Of a stretch of 64,000 nt of DNA, positions 39,856 through 48,815 are shown one piece after another; within the stretch, counting starts at the first letter, position 1, and the number at the start of each line of letters is the position of its first letter. Under the pieces are notes generated by a model, which was not told the DNA's origin, did not search any database, and saw only the letters and a program-made list of their open reading frames with translations. This DNA comes from Oscillospiraceae bacterium (lineage in GTDB: Bacteria > Bacillota > Clostridia > Oscillospirales > Acutalibacteraceae). The position numbers and the translations under genes were made by a program. The DNA lies in the NCBI GenBank assembly GCA_031256825.1, contig JAIRPV010000027.1, forward strand, positions 21,320-85,319, written 5' to 3'.

Positions 39856-40425
39856 ATGCCCAACGTATTGGCCATCAACGGCAGCCCCCGCCCCGACGGC
39901 AACACCGCGCATATGCTGCGCGAAGTGCTGCAAGTTTGCGGCGCGGCGGGCTTTGCAACGGAAGTGTATCAGGCGGGCGGCAAACCGGTCCGCGGCTGCC
40001 TTGCCTGCGGCGCGTGCGGCAGCCAAAAAGGCCGCTGCGCTACCGACGACTGGATCAACGAGCTTTACCCAAAGGTTGCCCGGGCCGACGCGCTGCTGCT
40101 GGGTTCCCCCACCTATTTTGCCGATTTGACCCCGGAGCTGAAGGCGGTTATCGACCGCGTTGGCTTTATGTCCCGCAGCGACAACATGCGCCTGAGCCGG
40201 AAAGTGGGCGCGGCTGTTTCCGCTGTGCGCCGCGCCGGTTCCATTCATGTTCTCGACAGCATCCAGCACTTCTTTTTGATCAACGATATGATTGTGCCCG
40301 GCAGCACCTACTGGAACATGAGCCAGTGCCGCGTGCCCGGCGAATATGAGCAGGATGCCGAGGGCGTGCAAACCCTGCGGCGGCTGGGCGAAAATATCGT
40401 TTGGCTGGTGAATAAACTAAATTGA
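39856..40425 (+). CDS. NADPH-dependent FMN reductase / iron-sulfur flavoprotein family
   Basis: 189-residue flavodoxin-fold protein. FMN-binding loop INGSPRPDGNTAHML (8-22), a cysteine cluster CLACGACGSQKGRC (near 48-61) as in iron-sulfur flavoproteins, GSPTYFADLTPELKAVIDRVGF for flavin binding. It probably shuttles electrons or reduces quinones in anaerobic redox metabolism; the partner is unknown. AGGAGGAG precedes the ATG. The HAD phosphatase gene begins 13 bp after its stop. Confidence 0.87.
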   Translation: MPNVLAINGSPRPDGNTAHMLREVLQVCGAAGFATEVYQAGGKPVRGCLACGACGSQKGRCATDDWINELYPKVARADALLLGSPTYFADLTPELKAVIDRVGFMSRSDNMRLSRKVGAAVSAVRRAGSIHVLDSIQHFFLINDMIVPGSTYWNMSQCRVPGEYEQDAEGVQTLRRLGENIVWLVNKLN

Positions 40426-40438
40426 CGGGGTAATCCGC

Positions 40439-41224
40439 ATGCGCCACCCGCTCTTCCAAACAACAAAATACCTGATTCTGGACATGGATGGCACAGTTTG
40501 CCTGGGGCAGCGCATGCTGCCCGGCGCGGGGGAATTTGTGCAGTCGCTGCGCGCGCGGGGGATCGGGCGCCTGTTTTTCAGCAACAACTCCTCCCGGTCG
40601 GTTGATCAGTGCGTGCGCGCGCTTCGGGCGATGGGATTCCCCGCCGCGCCGGAAGATATCGCGATTTCCACGCATGTTGCGGCGGATTATTTGAACGAGC
40701 GCCATCCCGGCGCGCGCGTCTTTTTGCTGGGGAATGAACATTTGTCGGCTGAGTTGCGGCAGCTGGGGCTGCGCCTGGTATCGGACAAGCCCGATCTCAT
40801 TCTTCTGGGGTTCGACACAACGCTGGATTACGAAAAAATCACCAAAGCCGCCAACTGGCTGGCGGCGGGGCTGCCCTATTACGCCACGCATCCGGATGTC
40901 AACTGCCCTGTTGCGGGCGGCTTTTTGCCCGATACCGGCGCGATGATTGAACTGTTTGCCGCGTCGGCGGGCCGCAGGCCGGTGGTGCTTGGCAAGCCCG
41001 AGCGCCCCACGGTGGATTACCTTTGCCGCCGCCTTGCCTGTGCGCCGCAGGAGCTTTGTTTTGTGGGCGATCGGCTCGAGACCGACATTGCCATCGGCCG
41101 CCACGGCGTTGCCACGGCGCTGGTATTTACAGGCGTGACCTCGCCGGCTCAGTATGAGGCGCAGGGGGAATGCCGCGCGGGCCTGGCTGTGGAATCGCTC
41201 GCGGCGCTTTCCGGTTATCTCTGA
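40439..41224 (+). CDS. HAD-IIA (NagD-like) sugar phosphatase
   Basis: 261 residues. HAD motif I LDMDGTV (14-20), motif II FSNNSSRS, a C2-type cap with GNEHLSAELRQLGL, motif III KPERPTVDYL and motif IV VGDRLETDIAIGRHG. The cap type groups it with NagD/AraL phosphatases that dephosphorylate sugar or nucleotide phosphates. Physiological substrate unknown. The ribosome site is modest (ACGGGG). It lies between the flavoprotein and the preQ1/queT unit. Confidence 0.88.
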   Translation: MRHPLFQTTKYLILDMDGTVCLGQRMLPGAGEFVQSLRARGIGRLFFSNNSSRSVDQCVRALRAMGFPAAPEDIAISTHVAADYLNERHPGARVFLLGNEHLSAELRQLGLRLVSDKPDLILLGFDTTLDYEKITKAANWLAAGLPYYATHPDVNCPVAGGFLPDTGAMIELFAASAGRRPVVLGKPERPTVDYLCRRLACAPQELCFVGDRLETDIAIGRHGVATALVFTGVTSPAQYEAQGECRAGLAVESLAALSGYL

Positions 41225-41246
41225 TTGTTCGGCCCCTGCAAGCGTT

Positions 41247-41282
41247 TGATGTTACCGTCACCCATCAGGAAAAAAACGGAGG
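41247..41282 (+). promoter_or_regulatory. Candidate preQ1-I riboswitch masking the queT ribosome site
   Basis: P1 stem TGATG (41247-41251) with CATCA (41263-41267), 11-nt loop containing CCG (41255-41257), an A7 tract (41270-41276), then CGG (41277-41279), which can pair with CCG as the pseudoknot helix. The CGG overlaps the GGAGG ribosome site. Size, A-rich loop and downstream gene (queT) fit class I preQ1 riboswitches. Sequence details were compared from memory. Confidence 0.65.
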
Positions 41283-41289
41283 TATTGTT

Positions 41290-41838
41290 ATGTCTGCAAA
41301 AAAAACCAATCGCGGTATCCTTTTCCTCGCACAGGCGGCGCTGATTGCCGCGCTTTACGCCGGGCTTTGTTATGCCGGCTGGGGCGTTAGTTTTGGCCCG
41401 TGGCAGTTTCGCTTTGCCGAAGCGCTTACGCTCCTGCCCGTGCTGACCCCGGCGGCGATTCCGGGCCTGACCATTGGCTGCGCGCTGGCCAACCTGGGCA
41501 GCCCCTTCGGGCTGATCGACATCATCTTTGGCTCCCTGGCAACGCTGCTGGCGGCGGTGCTGGCCTATCTGCTGCGCCGCGTCCAGCTCCGGAAACTGCC
41601 GCTGCTGTCGGCGCTGATGCCCGTTGTGTGCAACGGCGTTATCGTTGGCGCAATCATTGCGCTGACCATCACGGACAAGCTCAGTTTTTCTGACTTTTCT
41701 TTCGTGAATTTTCTCACCTTTGGCGGCCAGGTGGCTCTGACGGAATTCGTGATCTGCTATGGGCTGGGGCTGCCGCTCGCGGCGCTGCTGCGCAAGGTTC
41801 CGTTTGTTCAATTCAATAAGGAGAATCCCCATGCCTGA
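41290..41838 (+). CDS. queT: QueT-family queuosine-precursor ECF substrate-binding component
   Basis: 182-residue integral membrane protein with about five to six helices and family sequence IAALYAGLCYAGWGVSFGPWQFRFAEALTLLPVL, PGLTIGCALANLGSPFGLIDIIFGSLATLLAA and CNGVIVGAIIALTI. QueT binds preQ1 or queuine and works with a shared ECF energising module; here the nearest module is the cobalamin one at 24.9-27.3 kb, but a housekeeping module elsewhere is more likely. ATG at 41290 follows GGAGG within a candidate preQ1 riboswitch. It overlaps hprK by 8 bp. Confidence 0.9.
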   Translation: MSAKKTNRGILFLAQAALIAALYAGLCYAGWGVSFGPWQFRFAEALTLLPVLTPAAIPGLTIGCALANLGSPFGLIDIIFGSLATLLAAVLAYLLRRVQLRKLPLLSALMPVVCNGVIVGAIIALTITDKLSFSDFSFVNFLTFGGQVALTEFVICYGLGLPLAALLRKVPFVQFNKENPHA

Positions 41839-42793
41839 AACCTATACCGTTCCCCTCCAAAAGCTTGCCGACGACAACGGGTATACGTTCGTTCATTTCC
41901 CCCAGGGGGCGCAGCATTCCGTCAGTTCGCGCGACGTGAACCGGCCGGGGCTGGTGCTGGCGGGCTTTCTGGAGCATTTTGACGCCAGCCGCGTGCAGTT
42001 TTTGGGCTTTGCCGAAATGGATTATTTGGCGAACCTGCGCGACGAAGTGCGCGCGCGGCGGCTGGAGGATTATTTTGCCCTGCGCCCCGCCGCGCTGGTG
42101 CTGACCCGCGACATCGCCTGCCCGGAGCAGATGCTGGAGCTGGCGCGCCGCCACGACGTGCCGCTGCTTGCCACGGGGGCTTCCACATCGGCCAGCATGG
42201 CCGCGCTGATTTCGTATCTCAGCGTGGAGCTGGCTGAACGGGTCACGCGCCACGGCGTGCTGGTTGAGGTCTATGGCCAGGGCGTTTTGATTTTGGGCGA
42301 AAGCGGCGTGGGCAAGAGCGAAACCGCCATTGAGCTGATCAAGCGCGGGCACCGCCTCGTGGCCGACGACGCGGTGGAGATCCGCCGCGTCAGCGATAAA
42401 ACCCTCGTGGGCAGCGCGCCCGACAATATCCGCCACTTTATCGAGGTGCGGGGCGTGGGGATCATCAATGCCCGGCGCATTTTTGGCATGGGCGCGGTCA
42501 AGCTCACGGAAAAAATCAATATGGTCATTCAGCTTGAGCAATGGAGCGACAAAGTGTATGATCGGCTGGGGCTGGACGACGAATATGTGGATATCCTCGG
42601 CATCCGCGTCCCCGCGAATGTTGTGCCCGTTAAGCCCGGGCGCAATCTTTCCATCATTGTGGAGGCCGCCGCCATGAACAACCGGCAGAAGCTCATGGGA
42701 TACAACGCCGCCCGCGAGCTGCTGCACAAGCTGGGCATGGAAGAGGATGTGAAGCCCGCCCAGCGCGAGCTGGATATCTGGCACGATATGTGA
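41831..42793 (+). CDS. hprK: HPr kinase/phosphorylase
   Basis: Phosphorylates and dephosphorylates HPr on a serine, the sensor of carbon catabolite repression in Firmicutes. 320 residues: N-terminal domain (1-130, DVNRPGLVLAGF), P-loop GESGVGKSETA (156-166), LVADDAVEI, and the HprK signature EVRGVGIINARRIFG (about 203-217). The C-terminal regulatory helix is present. ATG at 41831 follows AAGGAGA. It is followed by glucokinase and murB, a common Firmicute association. Confidence 0.95.
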   Translation: MPETYTVPLQKLADDNGYTFVHFPQGAQHSVSSRDVNRPGLVLAGFLEHFDASRVQFLGFAEMDYLANLRDEVRARRLEDYFALRPAALVLTRDIACPEQMLELARRHDVPLLATGASTSASMAALISYLSVELAERVTRHGVLVEVYGQGVLILGESGVGKSETAIELIKRGHRLVADDAVEIRRVSDKTLVGSAPDNIRHFIEVRGVGIINARRIFGMGAVKLTEKINMVIQLEQWSDKVYDRLGLDDEYVDILGIRVPANVVPVKPGRNLSIIVEAAAMNNRQKLMGYNAARELLHKLGMEEDVKPAQRELDIWHDM

Positions 42794-42867
42794 CGGCGCG
42801 CAAACAACAGAATACGCGCCGCGCATGCAGGGCAGCCCATCAGCATAAGAGTAAGGAGAGAACAGGT

Positions 42868-43815
42868 ATGGCACGAGTCGGGGTAGATTTGGGTGGCACG
42901 AACATCTCGGTTGGGGTGATTGACGGCGCTTATCGTATCATAGGCCGGGGGCAGCGCGCAACCAACGCGCCCCGCCCGGCAGAGGGCATTTTTGACGACA
43001 TCGCCGCCGCTGTGCGCGACGCGGTTGGCGCCGCCGGGCTGGCGCTGAGCGACATTGAAAGCGTTGGCGTGGGCACGCCCGGCTCGGTGAACAAGTCCAA
43101 CGGGCACATCCTCTTTGCCAATAATCTGGAGTTTCGCCATGTGCCCGCCAAAGAAATGCTGGAAGCGCGCGTTGGCCGGCCCGTCTATTTGGATAACGAC
43201 GCGAACTGCGCGGCCCTGGGCGAAGCGTTGGCCGGGGCGGGGCGCGGCGTGCGCTCGTTTATCGCAATCACACTGGGGACCGGGGTTGGCAGCGGGATTG
43301 TGATCGACGGCAAAATCGTCAATGGCTGCAACGACGCGGCGGGCGAATGCGGCCACATGGTGATCTCTATCGACGGCGAGCCATGCAACTGCGGCCGCCG
43401 CGGCTGCTGGGAGGCCTACGCTTCCGCCACGGCGCTGATCAAACAAACCAAGGCCGCCATGCGCGAACACCCCGAAAGCGCCTGCTGGGCCCTTTGCGGG
43501 GGCGATATCGAAGCTGTCAGCGGGCGCACCGCCTTCGACGCCTGGCGCGGGAGCGATCCTACGGGCGTCCGCCTGGTGGAACGCTACCTGCATTATTTGG
43601 CCGTTGGCCTGGGCAATCTGGTCAATATCTTTCAGCCCGATATGATCTGTGTGGGCGGCGGCATTGGCCACGAGGGCGAACATCTGCTTGTCCCCCTGCG
43701 GGAACTGGTGGAGCGCGAACGCTATACGCTCTATGCCGATCGGCAGACCAGGCTTGTGTCGGCGGCGCTGGGCAACGACGCGGGGATTGTCGGCTCTGCG
43801 GCCATGACCAACTAG
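42868..43815 (+). CDS. glcK: ROK-family glucokinase
   Basis: Phosphorylates glucose with ATP. 315 residues: GVDLGGTNISVGVID (phosphate loop), GVGTPGSVN, DNDANCAALGEA (catalytic Asp), TLGTGVGSGIVIDGKI, and the ROK zinc site GECGHMVI with CNCGRRGCWEAYAS. ATG at 42868 follows AAGGAGAG. Adjacent hprK and murB suggest it is part of a core carbon/cell-wall cluster. Confidence 0.92.
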   Translation: MARVGVDLGGTNISVGVIDGAYRIIGRGQRATNAPRPAEGIFDDIAAAVRDAVGAAGLALSDIESVGVGTPGSVNKSNGHILFANNLEFRHVPAKEMLEARVGRPVYLDNDANCAALGEALAGAGRGVRSFIAITLGTGVGSGIVIDGKIVNGCNDAAGECGHMVISIDGEPCNCGRRGCWEAYASATALIKQTKAAMREHPESACWALCGGDIEAVSGRTAFDAWRGSDPTGVRLVERYLHYLAVGLGNLVNIFQPDMICVGGGIGHEGEHLLVPLRELVERERYTLYADRQTRLVSAALGNDAGIVGSAAMTN

Positions 43816-43850
43816 AGCCTGTTGATTCCATCATGAACAAAGGAGCCTTT

Positions 43851-44756
43851 ATGAGCCACGCCGTCTGCGAGATCCTCCGGGGAGCCGCGTCGCTCGGCAT
43901 TGCCACGGAAGAAAACGTGCCCATGGCCGCCAAAACCAGCTTCAAAATCGGCGGCGCGGCTGAATGCCTGCTGTATCCGCAAGAGGAGCGGCAGCTGGCC
44001 GGCTGCGTGCAGCTTTGCCGCGAGCAGGGCGTGCGGCCGTTCTTGCTGGGCTGCGGCAGCAACTTGCTTGTGAAAGACAGCGGCCTGCCGGGGGTGGTGA
44101 TCGCGACGGAGCGGTTGCAGCAAATAGCGCTTTTGCCCGGCGGGGCGATCGATTGCCAGGCCGGGGCAAAGCTCAGCGAGCTGTGCCTTTTTGCGCAGCG
44201 GCAGGGCCTTTCGGGCCTCGAATTTGCCTACGGCATCCCCGGTTCGGCGGGCGGCGCGGCCTATATGAACGCCGGGGCCTACGGCGGCGAAATGAAAGAT
44301 GTTTTGCGCAGCGTGCGCTGCATTGATCAGCAGGGCGCATTGCGCGAGCTGCCCGCGGGCGAACTCGGTTTGGGATACCGCAGCAGCGTGTTCATGCAAA
44401 ACGGCTGGATTATCGCGGGGCTTACCGTGCAGCTGACCCCCGGCCAGCCGGAGGCAATCAAACAAAAGATGCAGGAAACCATGCAAAAGCGCCGCGAAAA
44501 GCAGCCCCTTGCCTTCCCCAGCGCGGGCAGCGTGTTCAAACGCCCCCCGGGGCACTTTGCCGGAGGGCTGATTGAGCAGTGCGGGCTGAAGGGCCAATCG
44601 GTCGGCGGCGCGCAGGTCAGCGAAAAACACGCCGGGTTCATTATCAACACCGGCGGGGCCACCGCCGCCGACGTGCGCGCGCTGATTGCCCTTGTGCAAA
44701 CGGTGGTCGAAAACGAAACCGGAGTGTTTCTGATTCCGGAAATTCAATTTGTATAG
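43851..44756 (+). CDS. murB: UDP-N-acetylenolpyruvoylglucosamine reductase
   Basis: Reduces UDP-GlcNAc-enolpyruvate to UDP-MurNAc with NADPH and FAD. 301 residues of the type II (short) MurB: KTSFKIGGAAECLLYP, FLLGCGSNLLVKD, YGIPGSAGGAAYMNAGAYGGEM, GYRSSVF (catalytic Ser region), FPSAGSVFKRPPG and GLIEQCGLKGQSVGGAQVS. ATG at 43851 follows AAAGGAG. The rqcP gene begins 10 bp downstream. Confidence 0.95.
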   Translation: MSHAVCEILRGAASLGIATEENVPMAAKTSFKIGGAAECLLYPQEERQLAGCVQLCREQGVRPFLLGCGSNLLVKDSGLPGVVIATERLQQIALLPGGAIDCQAGAKLSELCLFAQRQGLSGLEFAYGIPGSAGGAAYMNAGAYGGEMKDVLRSVRCIDQQGALRELPAGELGLGYRSSVFMQNGWIIAGLTVQLTPGQPEAIKQKMQETMQKRREKQPLAFPSAGSVFKRPPGHFAGGLIEQCGLKGQSVGGAQVSEKHAGFIINTGGATAADVRALIALVQTVVENETGVFLIPEIQFV

Positions 44757-44766
44757 GAGGCGCGCC

Positions 44767-45006
44767 ATGCGTCTGGATAAGTATTTGAAAGTGTCGCGGC
44801 TGGTCAAACGGCGCACCATCGCCAACGAGCTTTGCGACGCGAAGCATGTGGAAGTCAACGGCAAAACAGCCCGCGCTTCGTATGAGGTCAAACAGGGCGA
44901 CGAAATCGCCATCCAAATGGGCGCGCGCCTGATCCGCGCCCGCGTGCTCCGCCTGACCGAATATGCCACAAAAGAGACGGCGGGAGAAATGTTTGAACTG
45001 CTGTGA
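44767..45006 (+). CDS. rqcP: S4-domain RNA-binding protein, RqcP/HslR (YabO) family
   Basis: 79 residues consisting of one S4 domain: MRLDKYLKVSRLVKRRTIAN, ELCDAKHVEVNGKTARASYE, VKQGDEI. Members bind 50S ribosomes carrying stalled peptidyl-tRNA and help RqcH add alanine tails. Length and motifs are typical; the start at 44767 follows AGGAGG. Confidence 0.88.
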   Translation: MRLDKYLKVSRLVKRRTIANELCDAKHVEVNGKTARASYEVKQGDEIAIQMGARLIRARVLRLTEYATKETAGEMFELL

Positions 45007-45010
45007 CGCG

Positions 45011-45715
45011 TTATTGCTCCGCGCTGGCAAGATACGCGTCGGCCGCCGCGCGGTACCATCGATACATCGGGGCAAACGCCGCGTAAAGCGCCTTCAGCCG
45101 TTCAATCAGCGCTTCGCTTTGCAGCAGCGCCATATCGCCCGACGTGTAGATCAGATGAAAACTTTTCGCGTTCAGATAGGCTTTGAGCGCCTCGGGAGCT
45201 TCCGGGGCGCGGTCTTTTTTATAGGGATCGGTGCGCAGCTGCGCCCCGGCGGCCAGCGCCTGTTCCGTTGCCGCAAGAAATTCCGCCGACCCGGCCTGGA
45301 TCCGTTTGCGCAAAAAGCGCATGTAGGCGGGGAGGGCGTCCGTCCATAGCCCCACACCCGCGTCCCAGCGGGATTCCTCCGGCTTGCACTCGAACCAGAG
45401 CACGGGCCAGAGGTGGGGGAACTCCAGGCGCGGCCGCGTGAAACAAACCCACACGTTCGAGCGGTACATCCGCTTGTCCCGGGTATAGCGGGTGTCCCGC
45501 CGCAGCCGCGAAACAATGCGCGACGGCACGAGCAGCATCTGCGGATCGAGCGCCGCCAGAAAGGGGGCCAGGCATTCCACCAGCTGCCCCATAGGGCCGG
45601 TGACCAAACGCTTGAGTTCGGCCTTGTGGCTTTCATAGAACGCCTTTGAGTCCTCAAAGCGGTTTTGCGCCAACAGCAGGAACGCATCCGGGCCAACGCC
45701 GTCAAAATGAGCCAT
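45011..45715 (-). CDS. DUF2461 domain-containing protein
   Basis: 234 residues matching the DUF2461 (TIGR02453-type) family: FLLLAQNRFEDSKAFYESH, VSRLRRDTRYTRDKRMYRSN, WVCFTRPRLEFPHLW, a Glu/Trp-rich strand and a C-terminal helix. The family is widespread but of unknown function. It overlaps the upstream PLP-lyase gene by 14 bp and converges with rqcP (4 bp gap). Confidence 0.85.
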   Translation of the reverse strand: MAHFDGVGPDAFLLLAQNRFEDSKAFYESHKAELKRLVTGPMGQLVECLAPFLAALDPQMLLVPSRIVSRLRRDTRYTRDKRMYRSNVWVCFTRPRLEFPHLWPVLWFECKPEESRWDAGVGLWTDALPAYMRFLRKRIQAGSAEFLAATEQALAAGAQLRTDPYKKDRAPEAPEALKAYLNAKSFHLIYTSGDMALLQSEALIERLKALYAAFAPMYRWYRAAADAYLASAEQ

Positions 45716-47084
45716 AGTCCGCGCCCTCCTCCCGATCGCATTCGTTTTGCGCCGCCATGCCGGGGATGAGTCCCTGCTCCAGCATTCGCTGCGCGGCCAG
45801 CCCTATGCCCGCCTTCGCGCTGTGGAAATTCAAACCGCCCTGCATCCATACGGCATAAGGCTCCCGCAGCGGCGCGTCGGCGCTGAGTTCAATGCTGGCG
45901 CCCATGATGAAGGTTCCCGCCGCCATGATAACCTGATTTTCGTAGCCCGGCATATGCCAGGGTTCGGGCCGCACGAACGAATCAACCGGCGCGCCGCTTT
46001 GCAGCCCCTGGCAAAACGCAATCAACGCTTCCGCCGTGCCCAGCGCAAGGCACTGGATAATGTCGTGCCGGGGTTCATCCCAGCCGGGCGACGCCGCAAA
46101 GCCCAGTTCCTCGAACAGCGCGGCGGCATACACTGCGGTTTTCAGCGCTTCCCCCACCACATGGGGCGCCTGGAACAGGCCCATGAACAGATCGCGGCTT
46201 TGCCCCAGCGTTGCGCCAACCTCGCGCCCGATCGAAGTCAGCCGGTACGCGCACAGATCCACCAGATCCTTGCGTCCCGCGATATAGCCGCCGTTGCGGG
46301 CCAGCCCGCCGCCCGGGTTTTTAATCAGCGAACCCGCAATCAGATCAACGCCCCGCTGCGTTGGCTCTTCGCGCTCCACAAATTCGCCGTAGCAATTGTC
46401 CACCATAACGATGCAAGTTTCGTCGCATTCTTTTGCCAGCGTTGCCGCCGCCGCGATTTCTTCCACCGAAAGGCTTGGCCGCAGGGTATAGCCCCGCGAG
46501 CGCTGCAAATAGACCAGCTTGGGCCGGTGCGTTTCCATGGCCCTTTTGATCGCGGCAAAATCCAGCCCGCCGTTTTCATCCAATTCCGTTTGCTGATAGG
46601 ATATCCCAAATTCCTTCAGCGATCCCGTGCCCGCGCCTTTCAGGCCAATGACCGGCTGAAGGGTGTCGTAGGGCGTTCCGGTCAGGCTGAGCATGCAGTC
46701 GCCCGGGCGCAGCACGCCGAACAGCGCAACGGCAAGGGTGTGCGTGCCGCAGGCAAAGCTGTGCCGCATGAGCGCGCTTTCCGCTCCCATAACGTCGGCC
46801 AGAACGGCCTCGAGCGTTTCGCGCCCGCGGTCGCCATACCCATAGCCTGTGCTGCCCGCAAAGTGGCTTTCGCTCACTTTGTGCCGGATAAAAGCGGCAA
46901 GAACCTTTTGTTGGTTGTATTCCGTTGTGGCTTCCATTTCGCGCAGCCGCGGCGCTATTTTTTGCAGGGCGGAGCGGGAGGCCTGACGCAGGGGAGCCGG
47001 CAGCGGGAAAAAAGGGGAGCGCGCAGGCGGCGCTGCCCGCCCGTTTCTTTGGGGGTTCAGGCGCTCCAATTTGTCGTCATCCAA
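45702..47084 (-). CDS. Methionine gamma-lyase-like PLP protein (aluminium-resistance family)
   Basis: 460 residues, Cys/Met metabolism-type PLP enzyme of the Alum_res family often annotated 'methionine gamma-lyase family protein'. Motifs: STGYGYGDRGRETLEAVLADVMGAE, RHSFACGTHTLAVALFGVLRPGD, SRGYTLRPSLSVEEI, MVDNCYGEFVEREEP, and the PLP lysine in LIAGSLIKNPGGGLARNGGYIAG. The reaction has not been settled for most members. The start is TTG at 47084, nine bases after GGAGG; the first ATG is out of frame. It overlaps the upstream GNAT gene. Confidence 0.88.
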   Translation of the reverse strand: MDDDKLERLNPQRNGRAAPPARSPFFPLPAPLRQASRSALQKIAPRLREMEATTEYNQQKVLAAFIRHKVSESHFAGSTGYGYGDRGRETLEAVLADVMGAESALMRHSFACGTHTLAVALFGVLRPGDCMLSLTGTPYDTLQPVIGLKGAGTGSLKEFGISYQQTELDENGGLDFAAIKRAMETHRPKLVYLQRSRGYTLRPSLSVEEIAAAATLAKECDETCIVMVDNCYGEFVEREEPTQRGVDLIAGSLIKNPGGGLARNGGYIAGRKDLVDLCAYRLTSIGREVGATLGQSRDLFMGLFQAPHVVGEALKTAVYAAALFEELGFAASPGWDEPRHDIIQCLALGTAEALIAFCQGLQSGAPVDSFVRPEPWHMPGYENQVIMAAGTFIMGASIELSADAPLREPYAVWMQGGLNFHSAKAGIGLAAQRMLEQGLIPGMAAQNECDREEGADYGSF

Positions 47085-47796
47085 TCTCCGGGTCCTCCTT
47101 TTTCATCGTGATTTGCCTGCCCGCGAGCGCAAAGCCAACGTTTTCATAAAACGGCAGCAATTCTTCGCGGCAGCTCAAAAAAACCTTCCGCCCGGCGGCC
47201 AGCTGCCGCTGGGCAATGCAGCCCAGCAATTGCCCGGCCAGCCCGCGGCCCCGGTGTTCCGGCAGCGTGCCCACCGCGCCCAAAAAGCAATATTGTTCTG
47301 TCAGCGCCAACGCGCTTGCCGAGCACGCGCGCTCCCATATCCAGGTTTGCGCCGTGCCCGCGCGCCAGCGCAGAGCCATGTCGGCCATCCAGCGCGCGCG
47401 ATCCCCCATGGAGTCGAAACACCGCGCCAAAAGATCATAAACTTCCCCCGGATCGTCTGCTGTCACAGGCGAAATGCCGCAGGGTTGCTTTGGGGCAACG
47501 AATCTTACCAGAATGCTGCGCCACTCCGGCGGATAGGGGAACTGCCGGGCAAGCGCCTCGTCGCAGCGCAGGCGCGTAACAGGCAGCATGCGCAAAAACG
47601 CCCGCAGCTCGTCAAAATTCGCGTCTTCCCGCGCGCTGAGCAAAACCAGGCCGTCGATCAGCGAAACCGCCGCCTGCCCTTCGCTTTGCAGCCAAAACTG
47701 CGCGGAAGGGTCAACCGTTCGATACGAGCGCCACGAGGCCAAAATCTGCGCGCCAACAACATCCCATGGCTCGAATTCCGTCATTACGCGAATCAT
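47077..47796 (-). CDS. GNAT-family N-acetyltransferase
   Basis: 239 residues; the C-terminal half carries the acetyl-CoA motif GAVGTLPEHRGRGLAGQLLGC and FYENVGFALAGRQ. The N-terminal half is a separate helical region (RSYRTVDPSAQFWLQ). The start at 47796 overlaps the stop of the M42 peptidase gene (ATGA) with AAGGAG 11 bases upstream. The substrate is unknown. Part of a five-gene minus-strand run. Confidence 0.82.
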   Translation of the reverse strand: MIRVMTEFEPWDVVGAQILASWRSYRTVDPSAQFWLQSEGQAAVSLIDGLVLLSAREDANFDELRAFLRMLPVTRLRCDEALARQFPYPPEWRSILVRFVAPKQPCGISPVTADDPGEVYDLLARCFDSMGDRARWMADMALRWRAGTAQTWIWERACSASALALTEQYCFLGAVGTLPEHRGRGLAGQLLGCIAQRQLAAGRKVFLSCREELLPFYENVGFALAGRQITMKKEDPEIG

Positions 47797-48815
47797 TGCG
47801 CCGTCAGCTCCTTCCATAAGAGATCCGCGAGCTGGAACACCGCCCGCGCGTCGCTTTCCCGCATCACCACGCCGGGAGAGTGCAAATTCCGGCAGGGAAC
47901 CGAAATGGCAATGCATGGGATCCCCCCGGCGCTGGTATGGATCGTGTGCGCGTCGTTGGCCCCGGCGATAACGCTTTTGGTCTGCGCCGGGATCCCGGCT
48001 TTTTTGGCCAGCGACATGGCCCGTTCATATAGCTCCCGGGCATACATGGTTCCCCGATCCATGAAGGGCACAACGGCGCCGCCCCCCAGTTCGCAAACCC
48101 GCTGTGCGCCGGAAACCCCCGGCAAATCGGAAGCCGTTGTGGTTTCGATGATAACCGCGCAGCGGGGGCGCAGCGCAAACGCCGCGGCCGCAGCCGCCCC
48201 GCCCACCTCTTCCCGGGCGGAAAAGACGGCGCAGAGTCCGGTGTTTTGCCAGAGCAGCTCCAGCAGAATCAGGCAGCCAACGCGGTCGTCGAGGGCCTTT
48301 GACTGCACGAACCCTTCGCCGAAGCGGGTGAAACCCGGCTCGAAGGTGGCCGTGTCGCCCGGTTTTACCAGCCGCGCCGCCGCCTCCCGGCTGTCCGCGC
48401 CAATGTCGATGCACAGGCTTTCCTGCGCGGGCAGCTGCTTTTTGGCCTCCGCTCTCAGCAGGTGCACGGGAACCACCCCAATCACGCCGGGCAAGGCGTT
48501 TTTGCCAACAAAAACCTGCCTGCCAAGATAAGCCGCGCGCTCAATGCCGCCCACATGGTCAAACTTCAGCAGCCCTTCGTCTGTGATGTGTGTGACAATC
48601 AGGCCCACTTCGTCCATGTGCGCGCAAAGCATCACCTTTTCTTGCCCGCCGTTCACAATCAGGTTGCCCAGCGGATCGACCCGGTAGGCCGCCCCGGCGG
48701 GCAAATGCGCAATGATCCAGTCGCGCACAGGCCCTTCGCGCCCGGATACCCCGGGCAGGGCGCAAAGTTCTTCCAGCCAGTGGCTGTGCGGCGGCTGATA
48801 TTGTTCTTCGTACAT
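47793..48815 (-). CDS. M42-family metallo-aminopeptidase (first of a tandem pair)
   Basis: 340 residues of the M42 glutamyl-aminopeptidase/TET family: MLCAHMDEVGLIV (metal His/Asp), KALDDRVGCLILLELL (bridging Asp), FSAREEVGGAAAAA (catalytic and metal Glu), a late Asp/His in GANDAHTIHTSAGG and NLHSPGVV. These form self-compartmentalising peptidases that degrade peptides to amino acids. It overlaps the preceding M42 gene by one base and the GNAT gene by four. Confidence 0.9.
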   Translation of the reverse strand: MYEEQYQPPHSHWLEELCALPGVSGREGPVRDWIIAHLPAGAAYRVDPLGNLIVNGGQEKVMLCAHMDEVGLIVTHITDEGLLKFDHVGGIERAAYLGRQVFVGKNALPGVIGVVPVHLLRAEAKKQLPAQESLCIDIGADSREAAARLVKPGDTATFEPGFTRFGEGFVQSKALDDRVGCLILLELLWQNTGLCAVFSAREEVGGAAAAAAFALRPRCAVIIETTTASDLPGVSGAQRVCELGGGAVVPFMDRGTMYARELYERAMSLAKKAGIPAQTKSVIAGANDAHTIHTSAGGIPCIAISVPCRNLHSPGVVMRESDARAVFQLADLLWKELTAQ

